In this document: piece after piece, positions 9,159-19,300 of the stretch
How the letters are laid out: each line of letters starts with the position of its first letter
Position numbering within the stretch: position 1 is the stretch's first letter
DNA from: Paracoxiella cheracis
GTDB taxonomy: Bacteria > Pseudomonadota > Gammaproteobacteria > Coxiellales > Coxiellaceae
Assembly (NCBI RefSeq): GCF_049348705.1
Contig: NZ_CP186485.1
Span: forward strand, 434,001 to 498,000
DNA length: 64,000 bases
Direction of reading: 5' to 3'
Notes under the pieces: model-generated
Database searches by the model: none
Told to the model about the DNA's origin: nothing
The model's input: only the letters and a program-made list of their open reading frames with translations
Program-made: the position numbers and the translations under genes

Positions 9159-9856
9159 CACTAGGTTTTCCACACACTGTACGCAAGGACCTCAAATATG
9201 AGGAACTTAAGCGTCGCTTGATTGAGTGTATCAATCAAGAAAGTGGTAAATTTTTGTTAGCGGCCGAAAATTTTAATGAATTGGGGCGCCGTGAAGAAAA
9301 AGATTACCTCGCGCTTTGCAATGCCATCATTGCAGCGGTTGATCATGTGTTGGAAGGCGGCAATTGGGATGAATCATTATTTTTACGAAACACGATTAAA
9401 CCGTTAAAAGAAATTCGCGATCATGCAATAGAATTACGGCAACATTTCGATGACGTTGAAGGCGTAAAAAATAGCGTAATCCCTGAGGCTGGTGAGAACT
9501 GTGTTAAATTGTATGTATCGCTATATCAGGCCAATGGCCATGACATGAAAAAATGGGCCAATCAACTGAGCTCTTTAGGAAGCTACATGATTGGTCGTCC
9601 TGTCTATCGAAAAGAAGAAGATGTTATCCAAGTAGTTCGTAAAAAGCTTTCTCAAACATCAGAAGCGTATGTTATTGTCGCCGTCGACAAATCCAAAATT
9701 ATCTCTGAAGAATATGCAAAACCTCGCAAAGATAAATTAGGTAATGAGCTAGTGAATTTGGTACCAGATGCAATCGATGATCAAAACATCCTTGAATTCG
9801 TGCATCAAGGGAAGCGATATTATTTTTCTGATCATCAATTGGTATTGGCGGAGTAA
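9155..9856 (+). CDS. icmQ: IcmQ, membrane-active cytoplasmic Dot/Icm protein
   Basis: This 233-residue protein has an N-terminal helical domain (about 1-60) that in the family binds IcmR or its functional homologue and inserts into membranes. A linker follows, and a C-terminal domain (about 130-230) corresponds to the NAD-binding fold known from Legionella IcmQ. A GRPVYRKEEDV segment and a YYFSDHQLVL end are seen. It is about 40 residues longer than the Legionella protein (191). Its start overlaps the stop of the icmR-position ORF, and icmP follows after 3 nt. Confidence 0.92.
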   Translation: MTLGFPHTVRKDLKYEELKRRLIECINQESGKFLLAAENFNELGRREEKDYLALCNAIIAAVDHVLEGGNWDESLFLRNTIKPLKEIRDHAIELRQHFDDVEGVKNSVIPEAGENCVKLYVSLYQANGHDMKKWANQLSSLGSYMIGRPVYRKEEDVIQVVRKKLSQTSEAYVIVAVDKSKIISEEYAKPRKDKLGNELVNLVPDAIDDQNILEFVHQGKRYYFSDHQLVLAE

Positions 9857-9859
9857 TTC

Positions 9860-11023
9860 ATGTACCCATCTCAACAAAATGCTACGGACCAAACCGCTAA
9901 CTTCTTCTGGTTGTTGGTGTTGTTGACGATTGGTGTATTAGTTGCGTGGTGGCTAGAAGAAAGCGTTATTGTTTCGTTTATCTTTTTCATTCGCCACTAT
10001 GAAATTGAGCTGGTGAAGGGGGTTATTGCGGGAGCTAATTTTGTCGGAGGTTTATTTGGTTTGCCGCATATTGCCGCGTCGAAATTAGATTATTGGCAAC
10101 ATTTCATGGCGGTGGCGGATAAAAAAACGGTGACGTTCCCACAGATCGGTGCGATTAGTGACAGCTTTGGTCGATGGTTTCGTTTTCCGGTGATGGCGGT
10201 ATTAGTTGGATTAGCTGCTTTTATGTGGTTTCACAACAGAGCGTCGCGATTTCGCCATACCTACACGATGCAAAGTTTAAAGAAATGTGAAGTTGAAAAC
10301 TGGCCGCAGATCACGCCGGTTGTTTCGCTTAATTTATTAAAAAAAGATTTGAATGAAGGCCCGTGGGCAATGGCGAAGTTACCTTTGGATTTTTGTAGAG
10401 AAAACGATTTATTAAAATTGGTTGAAGATAAAGATCGTCACAAAGAATGGCGATTAAAAATTGGTCAGACGGAACGATTAATGGTGATGCAAATGGGGCC
10501 GCTATGGAAAGGTGTGCAAGCGTTGCCGATTCATGTAAAAGCGCTAGTTGTTATTTTCGTGGCACGTGCTGAGCGTAACCATCAAATTGCCCATGATTTA
10601 TTGGCTCAAATTGCAGCCTCGGCTGCGCATGGCAAATTAGATTTTAGCGGTGTATCAGAGCAGCTCGAAAAATGCCAAAACTCAAAGGTGATTCGATGGC
10701 TGGAAAAACGCCATGCATATATTGGCACGTTGATGGCTTCTATGCTCGGCATTGCGCGTATGGATGGTGTATTAGCCACAGCAGAATTTTTATGGCTAAA
10801 GCCGGTCGATCGACGACTGTGGTACATGTTAAACAGTGTGGGTCGCCAAACACCGGTTGTGGAAGTGGCTGGATTATTTGCTCATTGGTTAGCTGAAAAA
10901 AAATTACAGCGTCCGTTACGAGCGCCGATGGTGCAAGAGGCTGTCAGTGCGTTGGAGATAGCGGTTAAAGATATTCTTTATGTTGGAGACGAGGAAAAAT
11001 GGCATACCAGCCACGCGGCCTAG
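9860..11023 (+). CDS. icmP: IcmP (DotM), inner-membrane coupling-complex protein
   Basis: This 387-residue protein has transmembrane segments near residues 14-34 and 110-130, with a periplasmic loop between them, then a soluble cytoplasmic domain of about 240 residues. The layout matches DotM, whose cytoplasmic domain carries basic patches that recognise acidic (Glu-rich) effector signals. It works with DotL in the type IV coupling complex. It follows icmQ by 3 nt and its end overlaps the icmO start by 25 nt. Confidence 0.93.
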   Translation: MYPSQQNATDQTANFFWLLVLLTIGVLVAWWLEESVIVSFIFFIRHYEIELVKGVIAGANFVGGLFGLPHIAASKLDYWQHFMAVADKKTVTFPQIGAISDSFGRWFRFPVMAVLVGLAAFMWFHNRASRFRHTYTMQSLKKCEVENWPQITPVVSLNLLKKDLNEGPWAMAKLPLDFCRENDLLKLVEDKDRHKEWRLKIGQTERLMVMQMGPLWKGVQALPIHVKALVVIFVARAERNHQIAHDLLAQIAASAAHGKLDFSGVSEQLEKCQNSKVIRWLEKRHAYIGTLMASMLGIARMDGVLATAEFLWLKPVDRRLWYMLNSVGRQTPVVEVAGLFAHWLAEKKLQRPLRAPMVQEAVSALEIAVKDILYVGDEEKWHTSHAA

Positions 11024-13389
11024 AAGAACAGCATGAACGCTTTCACTCGGCGGTATTGAGAGATACGCGCACGCTGAGTATGCGCATTGCTGATTTTTTA
11101 AAGACGCCTCGGCAAGTGGCTATATTTCTAGTCGTTCTCGCGATGGTGACCTTTTTTCTTTGTTATTTTAGCGACGTTATTTTGCTGGTCGGTATTGGGT
11201 GTTTTGCGTATTGTTACACACGTAAAGCAAAGCTGCCGTTTCGGTTGCCCATGCGCTCACATTTAAAAGATTATAACGATCCGAAGCCCGGTACCCGCAA
11301 TAAACCACGTACGGCGAGCGGTATTTATTTCTTTGGCAATGATAATAAAACTAAAGAAGAACTTTGGTTTAGCAACGAAGACATGCGTACTCACGTTTTA
11401 ATTTTCGGTTCAACCGGTAGTGGTAAAACGGAGGCGATGATTTCATTGGCGTACAATTCATTATTGCAGGCCAGTGGTTTTATTTATGTCGATGGTAAGG
11501 GCGATAACTCATTATTTGCTAAGCTCTTCTCGATGGTGCGCACCATGGGGCGCGAAGACGACATGTTGCTCATTAACTTCATGACCGGTGCTCGCGATAT
11601 TATTGGCCCTCAGGAATTGCGTTTATCAAACACATTGAATCCATTTGCCAATGGTTCTTCTAGTATGTTGGCTCAGCTTGTGGTGAGTATGATGGATAAG
11701 TCAGCATCCACGCCCGACGGTGATATGTGGAAAGGTCGTGCGATCACTTTCGTTGAGGCGTTGATGAAGGTGTTAGTGGCGATGCGTGACTCCGGCCACA
11801 TTTTATTAGACGCCAACACGATTCGTAACTATTTTCATTTATCTAAACTAGAAACAATGGTAATCGATAAGTTATTTGTTCGTGATGGCCAAGAGGCAGT
11901 TAGTCTCGAAAATTTTCCACCGACAGTTGTGGAGCCCATCAACAACTATGTATTAAACCTGCCAGGTTTTAATAAAGAGAAAAAAGGTAAGCAGGTGTCG
12001 CAGGTGCTCGAGCAGCATGGTTTTATCACCATGCAGTTAACGCGCGTGTTTACGTCGTTGGCTGATACGTACGGTCATATCATGCGAACCAAATTAGCAG
12101 AAGTGGACTTGCGAGATGTCGTCTTAAATCGACGCATTTTATGCGTGTTGTTACCAGCGCTTGAAAAATCGCCAGATGAATTATCAAATTTAGGAAAAAT
12201 CATCATTTCGACTTTGAAAGCAATGATGGCGTCGGGTTTGGGTGAAAATGTGGAGGGTGCTTATTCGGATCTTATCGATTCGAAACCCACAAACTCCAAC
12301 ACACCATATCTGTGCATTCTTGATGAATATGGCTATTACGCCGTGGAAGGTTTCGCGGTGGTCCCGGCACAGGCTCGTTCGCTAGGTTTTTCCGTCGTTT
12401 TCGCTGGCCAAGATTTACCGGCATTTCAAAAAGCTTCAAAAGAAGAAGCTGCGTCTATCGGTGCCAATACAAATATAAAAATTTGTATGAAAATGGAAGA
12501 TCCCACGGAAACGTGGGACTTCTTTATGAAATCGGCCGGCGAATCTTATGTTACCCATGTGGAAAGTTTCCAAGTGGATCAGGGTAGCGTATTAGGTACA
12601 TACCAAGACGCACGTGGCGCGCGCGTGGAAAAGCGAGCACGTATTGATTTGCTTGATCTCAAAGAACAGCGCCAAGGGGAAGGGCATTTCTTTTTCAAAT
12701 CGAAAATTGTGCGCGGAAAATTTTTCTATGCATCACCCCAACCGGTTAAATCGATGCGGTTGAATCACTTTCTTAAAGTGGATCAACCTTCCGATGCCGA
12801 TGTGATTAAATTAAATAAATGTTTCGAGCAATTCGAAAAAATTGCAGCCAATGGTGTATTGATCTCAGATGTCGAGGCCAGTAATGAAGAAGTAGAAGAT
12901 ATTTCTGAAATATTCCAGAGCAATCCATCGATGACGCCTATCGAACGCTCAGTTGCGGTGTTGTCTAAGTTCCAAATCCAAAGTGATGGTGGTATTCCTG
13001 CCGATTTTTTTGCAGAAGTCTCGAACATGGAGACGGACCATCTTAACATTTTCATGCCAATGCGGGAGTCTGATCATTTGGAAGGATTAGTGATCGCTGA
13101 TGATTTGAAAAAATTCAAGCAGCCGCTATTAGATCGAGGAACAATGCGCGATCAGGTTGAATATATTCAACGCTTGTGTGGCAAAACAGGTCAGCAAGCG
13201 ATGAATGTTGCCATTGAAGTTATTGGCGATATGGAAAAAGGAACGCAATATCCACCGGAGGTAAAACCTGATATGACAGGTGGCGAATTAGCAGGAACGG
13301 TGAAAAATTTAATTAAGGCGATTTCTTTGAAGAAAAAGGAAGCCGCAGAAAAGAAGAAAGACGAAGACAAAGATAAACCAAAAACGTAG
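10999..13389 (+). CDS. icmO: IcmO (DotL), type IV coupling ATPase
   Basis: This 796-residue VirD4-class ATPase has two N-terminal membrane helices (about 33-70). The nucleotide-binding domain carries Walker A GSTGSGKTEAM (about 137) and a Walker B region with CILDEYGYYAVEG (about 435). A long C-terminal extension follows and ends in a Lys/Glu-rich tail. In the family this extension binds DotN and the IcmS-IcmW adaptor. The ATG at 10999 has a GAGGAAAA ribosome-binding site and overlaps icmP. DotL selects effectors and feeds them to the channel. Confidence 0.96.
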   Translation: MAYQPRGLEEQHERFHSAVLRDTRTLSMRIADFLKTPRQVAIFLVVLAMVTFFLCYFSDVILLVGIGCFAYCYTRKAKLPFRLPMRSHLKDYNDPKPGTRNKPRTASGIYFFGNDNKTKEELWFSNEDMRTHVLIFGSTGSGKTEAMISLAYNSLLQASGFIYVDGKGDNSLFAKLFSMVRTMGREDDMLLINFMTGARDIIGPQELRLSNTLNPFANGSSSMLAQLVVSMMDKSASTPDGDMWKGRAITFVEALMKVLVAMRDSGHILLDANTIRNYFHLSKLETMVIDKLFVRDGQEAVSLENFPPTVVEPINNYVLNLPGFNKEKKGKQVSQVLEQHGFITMQLTRVFTSLADTYGHIMRTKLAEVDLRDVVLNRRILCVLLPALEKSPDELSNLGKIIISTLKAMMASGLGENVEGAYSDLIDSKPTNSNTPYLCILDEYGYYAVEGFAVVPAQARSLGFSVVFAGQDLPAFQKASKEEAASIGANTNIKICMKMEDPTETWDFFMKSAGESYVTHVESFQVDQGSVLGTYQDARGARVEKRARIDLLDLKEQRQGEGHFFFKSKIVRGKFFYASPQPVKSMRLNHFLKVDQPSDADVIKLNKCFEQFEKIAANGVLISDVEASNEEVEDISEIFQSNPSMTPIERSVAVLSKFQIQSDGGIPADFFAEVSNMETDHLNIFMPMRESDHLEGLVIADDLKKFKQPLLDRGTMRDQVEYIQRLCGKTGQQAMNVAIEVIGDMEKGTQYPPEVKPDMTGGELAGTVKNLIKAISLKKKEAAEKKKDEDKDKPKT

Positions 13390-13412
13390 AAGGAGCTCAT
13401 TAATGGTAGTTA

Positions 13413-13994
13413 ATGACTATGAAAAATCATAAAAGAAGTAAATTAGTTTATATTCAATACCGTTTATTCGCGTTGATTACACTATTGTGGGCCTGTTTAT
13501 TTTTAACAGCTTGCGCCAAAAAAACACCGCCTAGGCCGCCAGCACCTAAAACACTTGCGCAAATTCGCCAAACGTATATCCACGAGCTACGCAAAAATAA
13601 CGTTCAAGTTATTAAGCTCGGTCAAACCATGCGTGTAGTTCTGTTGTCTGATTATTTATTTAATCCGAATTCTGCGAATATTCAAACTAGTTACCGACCG
13701 GTACTGCGAACACTCGCAAGGCTCATGAACACCTATGTCAAAGTGAATGTACAAATAGCAGGATATACCAATAGGGGTTACAACGTTAAACGCGAACAGG
13801 CGTTAACGACACGCCAGGCGCAGGTGGTTGCCAGTTATTTATGGTCTCGAGGTATTGATGCACGCTTAGAATACGCGATGGGATTTAATCAAAAGAACCC
13901 AGTGGGTTGGAATGGCAGTGCAGTAGGGCGACATTTTAATCGTCGTGTTGAAGTGACTTTTCGGTTTTATCCTAGCACCGTACCTTATGCGTAG
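13413..13994 (+). CDS. icmN: IcmN (DotK), OmpA-like lipoprotein
   Basis: This 193-residue protein has a signal sequence ending in a lipobox-like LTAC (Cys about residue 34), a proline-rich linker and an OmpA/MotB-type peptidoglycan-binding domain (about 75-190). That domain shows VNVQIAGYTNRG, REQALTTRQAQVVASYL and GRHFNRRVEV. DotK is a peripheral outer-membrane lipoprotein of the system. The start is uncertain: ATGs at 13413 and 13419 are in frame, but the AGGAG at 13390-13395 is better spaced for an out-of-frame ATG at 13403 that opens only a 9-codon ORF. Confidence 0.9.
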   Translation: MTMKNHKRSKLVYIQYRLFALITLLWACLFLTACAKKTPPRPPAPKTLAQIRQTYIHELRKNNVQVIKLGQTMRVVLLSDYLFNPNSANIQTSYRPVLRTLARLMNTYVKVNVQIAGYTNRGYNVKREQALTTRQAQVVASYLWSRGIDARLEYAMGFNQKNPVGWNGSAVGRHFNRRVEVTFRFYPSTVPYA

Positions 13995-14002
13995 AGAATT
14001 AT

Positions 14003-14626
14003 ATGAACTCTGATATCGAACAATTAGCATTACAACAAAATAACCTATACCGGGATAGCTACCGTCGTACCATATCCGCCTTACTGGTCATGATTGTTAT
14101 TTGTATCGTATTTTCTGCGATTTTAGCCTATCAGATATTAACGACGCCAAAAGCGAGATATTATGCGACAACAACGACGGGCATTGTTGTTCCACTGTAT
14201 TCACTCAGTATGCCGGTGGTCACAAACAGTTATTTATTACAGTGGGCCTCACTCGCGACGCGTGCGTGTTACAACCTAGACTTTGTGAATTATCAAAGCC
14301 AGCTAAAAACAGCCTCGTCCTATTTTACTCCTAGTGGGTGGGGGGCATTAATGAATGCAATGAAGAGCTCGGGTGTCTTGAAGTCATTGACACAAAATAA
14401 ACTCTATATGGACGCTGTAGTTAGTGGTCCAGTTGTTATTTTGGACGAAGAACTTGTACATGGTCGTTACAGTTGGCGAGTGCAGCTACCTTTATTGGTG
14501 ACCTACACGAGTGCTAATGAAACTCGTAAGGCACACTTTATTATCACAATGGATATCTTGCGTGTGCCCGTGCTGAATGCGGAGAAGGGAATTCAAATTA
14601 ATAATTTTAATGCGATAAGAACATAG
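14003..14626 (+). CDS. IcmL-type protein, first copy (DotI/DotJ family, icmM position)
   Basis: This 207-residue protein has a short cytoplasmic N-terminus with NNLYRDSYRRTISALL, one transmembrane helix (about 30-50) and a periplasmic NTF2-like domain. It aligns along its whole length with the next gene, for example ASSYFTPSGWGALMNAMKSS against ASNNFTPDGWKYFLNSLKSS. In Legionella this slot holds icmM (dotJ), a 94-residue protein lacking the periplasmic domain. Here it is full length, as in Coxiella, which also has two icmL genes. DotI and DotJ form an inner-membrane complex. It follows icmN by 8 nt and precedes its paralogue by 14 nt. Confidence 0.88.
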   Translation: MNSDIEQLALQQNNLYRDSYRRTISALLVMIVICIVFSAILAYQILTTPKARYYATTTTGIVVPLYSLSMPVVTNSYLLQWASLATRACYNLDFVNYQSQLKTASSYFTPSGWGALMNAMKSSGVLKSLTQNKLYMDAVVSGPVVILDEELVHGRYSWRVQLPLLVTYTSANETRKAHFIITMDILRVPVLNAEKGIQINNFNAIRT

Positions 14627-14640
14627 GTTAGAGAAACATT

Positions 14641-15297
14641 ATGGCGCAAGACGGCTTAAAATTAATCATTTTGCGAAATGCGTTTTATCGCGATAATTAT
14701 CGTCGTGCGATTATGGCGTTACTTATTGTTTTAGTGATCAATTGCGTACTTGGTTTCATGATATTTTACAAGTGGGCCAATCCTCCGGCGCCGCAATATT
14801 TTGCGACCACCGCCGATGGTCGCATTATCGTGCTGCACAAATTGACTGACCCTGTTGTGCCAGATGATTTTATTGTTCAGTGGGCAACGAATGCAGTGCG
14901 CGAAGCATTTAGTTTAGACTACGTGCACTGGCGTGAACAGTTACAACGAGCTTCTAATAATTTTACGCCTGACGGTTGGAAATACTTTTTGAATAGCTTA
15001 AAAAGCTCAAACAACTTAAAAACATTGACAGATTTGAAAATGGTTTCAAATGCCACTGTGACGGCTGCGCCCCAAGTTGTCGAAAAAGAAATTGTAGATG
15101 GACATTATGCTTGGAAAATCGAGATGCCCTTGTTGGTCACCTATGAAAGTGCTGGACATAATATTCATATGCCACTCAATGTCACCCTCATTGTGATTCG
15201 TATGCCGGTTCAAGATTATCCGCAGCGGGTGGCGATTAATAATTTCCTTGCAGAGACCATTAACCCTGATGCACTAGGAGGGGGCGCGGGCCAATAA
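14641..15297 (+). CDS. icmL: IcmL (DotI), inner-membrane protein, second copy
   Basis: This 218-residue protein has the N-terminal signature RNAFYRDNYRRAI, one membrane helix (about 27-48) and a periplasmic VirB8-like domain with QWATNAVREAFSLDYVHWRE and WKIEMPLLVTYES. It is the better IcmL match of the two paralogues. It ends in a short Gly-rich tail. DotI is thought to be the VirB8-like inner-membrane scaffold of the system. The icmK gene follows after about 40 nt. Confidence 0.93.
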   Translation: MAQDGLKLIILRNAFYRDNYRRAIMALLIVLVINCVLGFMIFYKWANPPAPQYFATTADGRIIVLHKLTDPVVPDDFIVQWATNAVREAFSLDYVHWREQLQRASNNFTPDGWKYFLNSLKSSNNLKTLTDLKMVSNATVTAAPQVVEKEIVDGHYAWKIEMPLLVTYESAGHNIHMPLNVTLIVIRMPVQDYPQRVAINNFLAETINPDALGGGAGQ

Positions 15298-15336
15298 TAT
15301 GAAATATGAAGTTATGAAACAGTGAGAAAAGTTGTG

Positions 15337-16377
15337 ATGAGAAAAAGTATTACCGCACTATTTGCAATCATCTTGGGTGTCGTCAGTGTCAATATGGTGG
15401 CCTATGGTTATTATGGTATTCAGGATTTAATTGCACCGAAATCTAATGTTACGCCGACAGGCAGTAGCGCAGCGAACAAAAACGATGGCCAACAGAATCA
15501 ACAAACGGTTATTAATTCTTTGTTGAATAAAGATAAGGAGCAAAATGTAGCGCAGAATGCGTCGAGTAACGGACAACAAGCCTCAGCAGCACTTCAAGCA
15601 GGAGAAAACCCAGGTGTTAGCGATGAAGCGTTTGCCAATACGGTGCGTAACATGATGCCGTTGTCACCGCAACAAATTAAAACATTAAGAAAACTATTCG
15701 ATCAAAGTCAGCGGGCAGCCGCTACCGATCCAGGTGTACCACCGAAGCCAACCTCGACATCGGTCTTAGTGAATTTATCGCCGGGCGCAACGCCGCCGAT
15801 TATTCGTTTGTCGGCAGGTTTTGTGACGTCATTGGTTTTTCTAGATTCTACGGGAGCGCCATGGCCGATTCAGGCATATGACCTCGGTAACCCACAAGGT
15901 TTTAATATCGAGTGGAACAAAAAGGGGAATACATTATTGGTGCAATCGCTCAGTCATTATAAATCAGGCAATTTAGCGGTTATGTTGAAGGGCTTGGATA
16001 CACCGGTCATGGTTACGTTATTACCGGGTCAAGGTGCTGTTGATTATCGCGTTGATTTGCGTGTGCCCGGTATTGGTCCTAATGCCAATCCTGTACTCAG
16101 TGGCTTGCCTGCGAGTGAAAGTCCGCAGTTATTAAATGTATTAGATGGGGTGCCTCCAACAGGTAGTAAAGCACTCACGATTACGGGCGGTGATTGCCAA
16201 GGGTGGTTGTTGGACGGCCACATATATTTACGCACACGTTTAACCGTGTTATCGCCGGGATGGATTTCAACGATGAGTAGCGCAGATGGAACACATGCTT
16301 ATGAATTGCAAAGCACGCCTGTGGTGTTAGCTTCGGCACGCGGAAAATTAGTTAAGTTGATGATTGAAGGGTTGTGA
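15337..16377 (+). CDS. icmK: IcmK (DotH), outer-membrane core protein
   Basis: This protein of about 346 residues has an N-terminal signal sequence, a Gln/Asn/Ser-rich linker (about 35-95) and a C-terminal beta-rich domain. The conserved core includes PPIIRLSAGFVTSLVFLDSTG, TLLVQSL and VMLKGLDTPVMVTLLPGQG-type segments in short succession, typical of DotH. DotH assembles with DotC, DotD and DotG into the outer-membrane ring. A GTG 15 nt further upstream (15322) is an alternative start; I prefer the ATG at 15337, which gives a cleaner signal peptide. The gene is separated from icmE by 1 nt. Confidence 0.92.
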   Translation: MRKSITALFAIILGVVSVNMVAYGYYGIQDLIAPKSNVTPTGSSAANKNDGQQNQQTVINSLLNKDKEQNVAQNASSNGQQASAALQAGENPGVSDEAFANTVRNMMPLSPQQIKTLRKLFDQSQRAAATDPGVPPKPTSTSVLVNLSPGATPPIIRLSAGFVTSLVFLDSTGAPWPIQAYDLGNPQGFNIEWNKKGNTLLVQSLSHYKSGNLAVMLKGLDTPVMVTLLPGQGAVDYRVDLRVPGIGPNANPVLSGLPASESPQLLNVLDGVPPTGSKALTITGGDCQGWLLDGHIYLRTRLTVLSPGWISTMSSADGTHAYELQSTPVVLASARGKLVKLMIEGL

Positions 16378-16378
16378 G

Positions 16379-19300
16379 ATGGCAGATAATAAGATGAAAA
16401 ATTTCGGCAAATTGTTCCAAAGCGCTAAAGTTCGTGTCGTTACGGCTGCAGTTGCTCTAGTTGTGATTGTGGCTCTTGTCGCTCTCATTTGGCATCACCA
16501 TGAAAAAACAAGTGCTTTCAAGAGTGACGCTGCTGTATCCGGTTCACCGGGTATTCAATCATTGCCTGGCGCAGGTAATCCTTCCGATGCCTATGTGAAA
16601 TCGCAAAACATACAAAATGCAATGGAAGCTAAAGCCGCACGTAGAGATGCAACGAGCTTTGTGCCAACGATAACGCGTCAAAGCTTTGTAGGCTCGCCAG
16701 ATTCTTTTGAGGAAAATACTGCTAAAGCCATTCCACTCCCGAAAAAATTGGAATGTCCGATTAAAAAAGTGGTTTATATGTATAAACCGAACCCTGCAAG
16801 TTGTACCGTCGCTAATTTAAAATTAGCGCGAAGTGCCGGCGTGACGGCAGAGGAATTATTGTGTCAATCATGTTCGTGCCCATCATTGCGTTTAGCAGGC
16901 TATTCTGCGGGTGATCTAAAAGATGTGGGTTATTCAGCCGCTGATTTGCGTAAATGTGGTTACACGCTGGATCAACTCATGTCCGCTGGATTTAGCGCTG
17001 CTGATTTAAAAGCGGCTGGATTTAGCCCGGCACAATTAGAGGCGGCTGGATTTACAGCAGGCCAATTATTGGCAGCCGGATTTGCACCCAATCAATTAAA
17101 GGCAGCCGGCTACTCAACCGCACAATTACAAGCAGCCGGTATCAATACGACGAAAACGAACTGCGATGTTGCCGCGTTGAAAAAAGCGAGAGCCGATGGT
17201 GTTACTGCGACAGAACTGCGTAAAGAAGGTTGCGGACTTGCAGCTTTGAAAGCAGCAGGATTCACGGCGGCTGAATTAAAAACAGCAGGATTTTCTGCAC
17301 AACAATTGAAAGATGCAGGCTTCACAGCGGCACAATTGCATGCAGCAGGATTCACAGCGGCTGATTTAAAAACGGCAGGATTTAGTGCGGCGCAATTAAA
17401 AGCAGCAGGCTTTTCTGCGGCAGCGTTAAAAGGAGCTGGATTCAGCGATGCAGCGTTACAAACAGCAGGATTCACCGCGGCGCAAATTAGAGCGGCTAAC
17501 ATGGCATCGAAAATCTGTGATGTGGAAGCACTGAAGAAAGCACGCGCTAATGGTGTTTCTGCTAAAGCGTTAAAAGACAAGGGTTGTAGTTTGGCGGCGT
17601 TGAAAGCGGCCGGTTACACTGCCGCTGAGTTAAAAGCCGCAGGCTTTACAGCCGCACAATTGAAAGATGCGGGCTTCAACGCTGCGCAATTAAAGGCAGC
17701 AGGCTTTACAGCGAAACAACTGCATGATGCCGGTTTTTCAGCCGGGCAGCTAAAAAATGCGGGTTTTACAGCGGCACAATTAAAAGCGGCTGGCTTTAAT
17801 ACCAAGGCGTTAAAAGACGCGGGCTTTACACCGGCACAATTGAAGGCAGCGGGATTCAGTGCGGCTGCATTAAAAGATGCAGGCCTCAGTGCTGAGGATT
17901 TAAAAGCCGCTGGCTTTGGTGTAGCGGCGTTAAAAGCAGCAGGCTTTTCGTCGGGTGAAATTAAAGCTGCCGAACTTTCTTCTACCTCTTGCAGTATTAA
18001 AGAGCTAAAGAAAGAGAGAATGGCTGGTGTTTCTGCAACTCAATTAAAAGAAAGAGGTTGTGGTTTGGCCGCATTAAAAGCAGCAGGTTATACAGCGGCA
18101 GAATTAAAAGCTGCAGGATTCACGGCGGCGCAATTAAGAGCAGCCGGATTTAGCGCAAAAGAACTGCACGATGCTGGCTTTTCTGCTGCTGCATTAAAAG
18201 CAGCAGGCTTTAGTGCAGCACAATTGAAAGCGGCGGGATACAATGCTTCCCAGTTGAAGGATGCTGGTTTTTCAGCAGCGGCATTAAAAGCAGCGGGCTT
18301 TAGTGCCAAAGATTTAAAAGATGCAGGCTTCAGTGCCAAAGAACTGCACGATGCAGGTTTTAGTGCCAAGGCACTAAAAGACGCAGGCTTTAGTGCAGCA
18401 GCATTAAAGGCTGCGGGATTTAATGCCGGTGAATTAAGGGCAGCAGGTTTTAGTGCGAAGGCACTAAAAGACGCAGGCTTTAGTGCCAAAGAACTGCACG
18501 ATGCTGGTTTTTCAGCATCCGCATTAAAAGATGCAGGTTTTAGTGCCGACCAGTTGAAAAGAGCGGGCTATACCAAAGGCGACCTCTTGCGAGCAGGTTA
18601 TACTGCAAAACAATCAGGTTATGCGACAGAAAAACCCGCAGCGACTTCGCAAGGTCAGGCTAGAAATAACAATATTCCGACCACCAATACAGAAAGTGGC
18701 GCAAATCAAACGAATGGCAGTGCGTCTCTACCCTCCATTGGAAGCAACTCACCGGAAGCGCGTCTGCGTGCCATTCAAAAAATGCAACAAGAGGAATTAA
18801 ATCAACAGCAACAGCGTGATCTCGTCCAGCAAATGCAAGGGCAAATGAGTTTGCAGGCGCAGAAATTAATGGCGGAATGGAGTAATAGCAGCACGCAAAC
18901 CTATGCCGAAGCTGTGCAAACACCAGCGGGTGTTGCCGGTCCGGGGGGTGTTGGTGCAGGCGCTAGTGAAAATGGTGATGGAAAATCACAATCCGCAAAA
19001 GCATCTGGGCCTGTTGTCAAAGCAGGAAGCATTATGTTTGCCGTGTTGGATACAGGTATCAATAGTGATGAGAAAAGCCCAATTCTAGCAACCATTGTAA
19101 CAGGCCAATTAAAAGGTGCTAAATTGATCGGTAACTTCACTCGGGTTGACAAAAAAGTGTTGGTTAAATTCAGTGTTATTAATGTGCCACACTTTGCACA
19201 TACCTTTCCGATTAATGCAGTAGCGATTGATCCAAACACAGCGCGAACTGCTGTGGCTGGTTATGTAAATAATCACTATCTACTGCGTTACGGTACGTTG

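Noticed and set aside
17110..18489. Long Ala/Pro/Phe-rich minus-strand frames across the icmE repeats
   Set aside because: They are the antisense reading of the DotG decapeptide array; periodic sequence keeps the opposite strand open without coding meaning.
16800..18620. Possible CRISPR-like array because of regular ~30-bp repeats
   Set aside because: Repeats are contiguous without unique spacers, stay in one reading frame and encode DotG repeats; no cas gene is nearby.
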